IMG/VR virus record: IMGVR_UViG_3300044729_002012
Location: 1 to 40,898 of that record
DNA from: a virus
Strand: one strand, 5' to 3'
Length of the DNA: 40,898 bases
The notes beneath the pieces were generated by a model, which ran no database searches, was not told the origin of the DNA, and saw nothing but the letters and a program-made list of their open reading frames with translations. A program made the translations under genes and the position numbers. Within the stretch, counting starts at the first letter, position 1. Every line of letters starts with the position of its first letter. Shown piece by piece: positions 39,328 through 40,898 of this stretch.

Positions 39328-39692
39328 ATCCCTTCCTCCTTAAGAAGCTTGTGAGCATCAATCATCACATCAAGATCCGTGTCGCCATTGCAGCAACTGT
39401 ATATCGGACAGCCATCAGTATAACTGTCCTTTCCATGATTCTCAATCAGCAGCTCTGCTGCTGCTTCAACATCATCTGGAGTTAGTCCAGCTATTGACCA
39501 AGCCTTGGCAGCACTGGCATCCCAAACATTAACCTCGCACCAAGCATCAACATCACTACCATCGAAACCTCGGTCTACCCATTGCCGGGCTTCATGGGTA
39601 ACATTCTGACATCCGCCGCTAAAGAAATCACCATGTGATATCAAGACATCCTTCACACGGCCAATCCTTGCGCTCAGTCTAAACAGATCCAT
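39324..39692 (-). CDS. Hypothetical protein with GFxxxxVxxWxxxxxWxAxxAxxW motif
   Basis: The start is the ATG at 39692, six bases after GGAG; longer in-frame starts lack a ribosome site. The 122-aa product begins MDLFRLSARIGRVKDVLISH and has a VDAWCEVNVWDASAAKAWSI, AGLTPDDVEAAAELL segment, an aromatic-rich amphipathic pattern that I have seen in phage proteins, and a Cys-rich end (PIYSCCNGDTDLDVM). No function known. A 10-bp hairpin lies upstream. Confidence 0.55.
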   Translation of the reverse strand: MDLFRLSARIGRVKDVLISHGDFFSGGCQNVTHEARQWVDRGFDGSDVDAWCEVNVWDASAAKAWSIAGLTPDDVEAAAELLIENHGKDSYTDGCPIYSCCNGDTDLDVMIDAHKLLKEEGI

Positions 39693-39714
39693 ATCAATCT
39701 CCATTCCTAGTAGG

Positions 39715-39739
39715 GGGGTATAGGGAAATCCTATACCCC
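39715..39739. promoter_or_regulatory. 10-bp hairpin between two leftward genes
   Basis: GGGGTATAGG GAAAT CCTATACCCC is a perfect 10-bp stem with a five-base loop. It lies in the gap between the 89-aa gene and the 122-aa gene, about 20 bases before the start of the latter. No T-run follows on either strand, so it is not a standard terminator. It may be an RNA stability or translation element. Confidence 0.6.
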
Positions 39740-39754
39740 GGTGAATCGAAACTA

Positions 39755-40021
39755 CTACCAACCCCTGAACACCTGATTGAGGCTTTTTACGATAGCCTCC
39801 TGTCCGGCCAAGGCCGTCTCCAGACGATGTATTTCATCCATCGCAACCCGCGCAAAGTCCACGAACCAGCCCTTGACAACTTCCGCATCGGGAAGCTCGG
39901 CCCATTCTGCTGGCAATCCCAGTTTTGCGTACCGATCCTTAATGTATTGTTGCATCTCTGCAACACCCTGGTCAACATCGGCGCGGCATTTGGGAATCTT
40001 ATGACCGTTCAGCGTATTCAT
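39755..40021 (-). CDS. Hypothetical protein with helical body
   Basis: The ATG at 40021 (or 40024, one codon earlier) follows AAAGGAG by five to eight bases. The product of 88 aa begins MNTLNGHKIPKCRADVDQGV, has an amphipathic helical middle (EMQQYIKDRYAKLGLPAEWA) and a later helix FARVAMDEIHRLETALAGQE. No family is recognised. It lies behind a hairpin and is followed by the 10-bp hairpin and next gene. Confidence 0.55.
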   Translation of the reverse strand: MNTLNGHKIPKCRADVDQGVAEMQQYIKDRYAKLGLPAEWAELPDAEVVKGWFVDFARVAMDEIHRLETALAGQEAIVKSLNQVFRGW

Positions 40022-40055
40022 CATCGTTCTCCTTTATCACTGTCACCACACTATC

Positions 40056-40078
40056 TATTCGCAGGACCACCCTGCGAA
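40056..40078. promoter_or_regulatory. 9-bp hairpin upstream of the 88-aa gene
   Basis: ATTCGCAGG ACCAC CCTGCGAAT is a perfect 9-bp stem with a five-base loop, in the 56-base gap between two leftward genes. No T-run follows. Its left arm belongs to a 12-bp repeat, ACTATCTATTCG (40049-40060), that recurs at 40559-40570, so protein binding as well as RNA folding is possible. Confidence 0.55.
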
Positions 40079-40079
40079 T

Positions 40080-40511
40080 TCACTCACCGTCAACTTTTTT
40101 TGCACATTCAGGTCCGAGACGATTGTCAACCGAGCTTGGCACCGTAAGAGTGCGACCACACCTTTGGCAGGTCGATGACCATACCATGCGGAAACCTTTA
40201 GATTCAACCTCGGCTTCGTTGTTGTTGTAAATCAACCCGACCACCCAACGCAACGCACGAACAACCTCGGAATCTTCCTTATACTGGCTGGCCTTGGTTA
40301 ATTTGACCCAGCCGACTGCTGGCTGGTAAACACCCAGGTATGTGTAGTTGTCTTCGTTGTCGCTCCCTGTCAACAGGGTTGCGAAGAAGATGGGTTCCCT
40401 GGCATCGTCATTTTCAACCTTGACGATGCGGTAGGTCCACCGGCGGTCCATACCGCACAAGGTAAAAGTGGCCTTCCCGGCGCAAAGAATGTTCTGTGTT
40501 GCGATCATCAT
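40080..40511 (-). CDS. DUF6011-like zinc protein
   Basis: This 143-aa protein ends in CQRCGRTLTVPSSVDNRLGP then ECAKK (C115, C118, C136), matching the CxxCGRxLxxPxSxxxGxGPxC pattern of the phage/plasmid DUF6011 unit, likely a zinc knuckle. The first 100 residues have an aromatic-rich beta pattern (WTYRIVKVEN; YTYLGVYQPAVGW). AAGGAAG lies a few bases before the ATG pair. A good leftward promoter at 40554-40581 and a GGAATAGGAA leader precede it. Function is unknown. Confidence 0.65.
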   Translation of the reverse strand: MMIATQNILCAGKATFTLCGMDRRWTYRIVKVENDDAREPIFFATLLTGSDNEDNYTYLGVYQPAVGWVKLTKASQYKEDSEVVRALRWVVGLIYNNNEAEVESKGFRMVWSSTCQRCGRTLTVPSSVDNRLGPECAKKVDGE

Positions 40512-40553
40512 CCACTTCCTTTCCTGTTCCTATTCCGTTTGCGTTACCCCTGT

Positions 40554-40581
40554 ATCCTACTATCTATTCGTCAGGTGTCAA
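40554..40581 (-). promoter_or_regulatory. Leftward promoter TTGACA-16-TAGGAT
   Basis: On the minus strand TTGACA (40581-40576) and TAGGAT (40559-40554) are 16 bases apart, with initiation near 40547, about 36 bases before the 143-aa gene. It lies between the 68-aa and 143-aa genes, in AT-rich DNA. The perfect -35 makes it the best leftward promoter I see. The ACTATCTATTCG repeat overlaps the spacer. Confidence 0.5.
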
Positions 40582-40591
40582 CTATTATTTT

Positions 40592-40798
40592 TTATTTTTT
40601 TTCTACTACTGGTTTCCCGTTCTCGAAAAGAATTCGTTGATTCTCTTGATAGTCATAAACACATATGACTGTCCTTCCCTTTTTGCCTATCCTACGCAGA
40701 AGGCCAGAAAGAGCAGACTTCCACGTTTTGCCGAAACATGGGTACGATGAAACACTGCCGTTGTAGTCAAACATAAGCATTGCTGAATATTCGTACAT
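40592..40798 (-). CDS. Small hypothetical protein near the right edge
   Basis: The 68-aa product begins MYEYSAMLMFDYNGSVSSYP and has the aromatic, beta-like pattern WKSALSGLLRRIGKKGRTVICVYDY. The start at 40798 overlaps the previous stop (TGATG) and a GGGGG tract lies upstream; a GTG one codon earlier is possible. No family recognised. Confidence 0.5.
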   Translation of the reverse strand: MYEYSAMLMFDYNGSVSSYPCFGKTWKSALSGLLRRIGKKGRTVICVYDYQENQRILFENGKPVVEKK

Positions 40799-40898
40799 CA
40801 CACACCCCCGTTAAGACTATCTACAATTGATGACCACTTTTTGAACGTCCACCTCCCTGAACTCCCGAATGGGAGCGCATGGGCCTCAATTTCATTTG
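40798..40898 (-). CDS. C-terminal part of a gene cut by the right edge
   Basis: The last 32 codons of a leftward gene read ...NEIEAHALPFGSSGRWTFKK, then WSSIVDSLNGGV, ending at TGA 40798-40800, which overlaps the next ATG. The aromatic/basic pattern and the TGATG junction support a real gene; its start and identity lie outside the window. This shows that the leftward operon continues beyond 40898. Confidence 0.6.
   Translation of the reverse strand, partial: NEIEAHALPFGSSGRWTFKKWSSIVDSLNGGV

Overview
KIND OF ELEMENT. The window is almost all of a tailed-phage (Caudoviricetes) genome. The marker is the standard order small terminase, large terminase, portal, Mu gpF-like protein, protease/scaffold, decoration candidate, major capsid, neck, tail tube, G/GT chaperones, tape measure, tail tip. 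The G/GT pair with a -1 frameshift signal and a tape measure of 787 aa argue for a long non-contractile tail. I see no integrase, excisionase/attachment site pair, tRNA, CRISPR array or insertion sequence, so it looks virulent. The host is not shown directly. A Cys/His module of the type C-x2-LG ... C-x2-HG-x-C ... C-x2-CPDY in a tail-tip protein, a C1 papain-like peptidase next to a short-leader protein, and the generally planctomycete flavour of several late proteins suggest a freshwater or soil Planctomycetota host; this is inference.

LAYOUT. 1-205: GC-rich array of 12 TACCGCACGC cores cut by the window edge. 208-245: hairpin terminator. 261-1850: leftward AT-rich block (GP88-like protein, a 93-aa protein, two tiny membrane proteins) sharing a GGAATAG-type leader. 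1917-2606: AT-rich divergent control region with TTACCTA heptamers in both orientations, a tandem 22-bp repeat and a good sigma70-type promoter facing right. 2607-10782: packaging and capsid genes. 10785-16070: connector, small beta-rich virion proteins (including three tandem paralogues), a repeat-rich trimeric fibre, neck genes. 16072-19989: two tail-tube-like proteins, the frameshifted chaperone pair and the tape measure. 19989-25175: tail-tip proteins, several Cys-rich, and a holin-like protein. 25175-30763: a sulfotransferase-like protein, a LamG-type adhesin, a secreted-type protein, a papain-like peptidase, a 133-aa protein, a metallophosphoesterase and a 21-residue membrane peptide. 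30676-40898: a tightly packed leftward operon converging on the late operon, with zinc-ribbon proteins, AEP primase-helicase, HTH protein, DUF669-like protein, UvrD-like helicase, annealing-type recombinase candidate, CsrA-like protein, lipoprotein, sigma factor and many small proteins. It runs off the right edge.

HOW IT WORKS TOGETHER. The leftward operon supplies replication (primase-helicase, UvrD, OB/annealing-type proteins but no DNA polymerase, so the host polymerase is presumably used) and regulation (a sigma factor and a CsrA-like RNA-binding candidate). The rightward operon makes the particle and lyses the cell. Gene packing is extreme: most junctions are ATGA, TGATG or TAATG overlaps. 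Both the left block and the right operon are transcribed leftward and share leader motifs, so if the genome is circular or permuted they form one arm diverging from the structural operon at about 1.9-2.6 kb.

MOST INTERESTING. (i) A CsrA-like protein whose two RNA-binding edges are kept but are separated by an insert of about 47 residues. (ii) An A AAA AAG -1 frameshift site joining the tail chaperones. (iii) A nested scaffold start inside the protease gene. (iv) Reused virion modules: three tandem paralogues, and a C-terminal domain shared by a small neck-region protein and the LamG adhesin. (v) A phage-borne sulfotransferase-like protein. (vi) Genes of fewer than 60 codons (36, 40, 43, 21 and 52 aa) that fit the operon structure.
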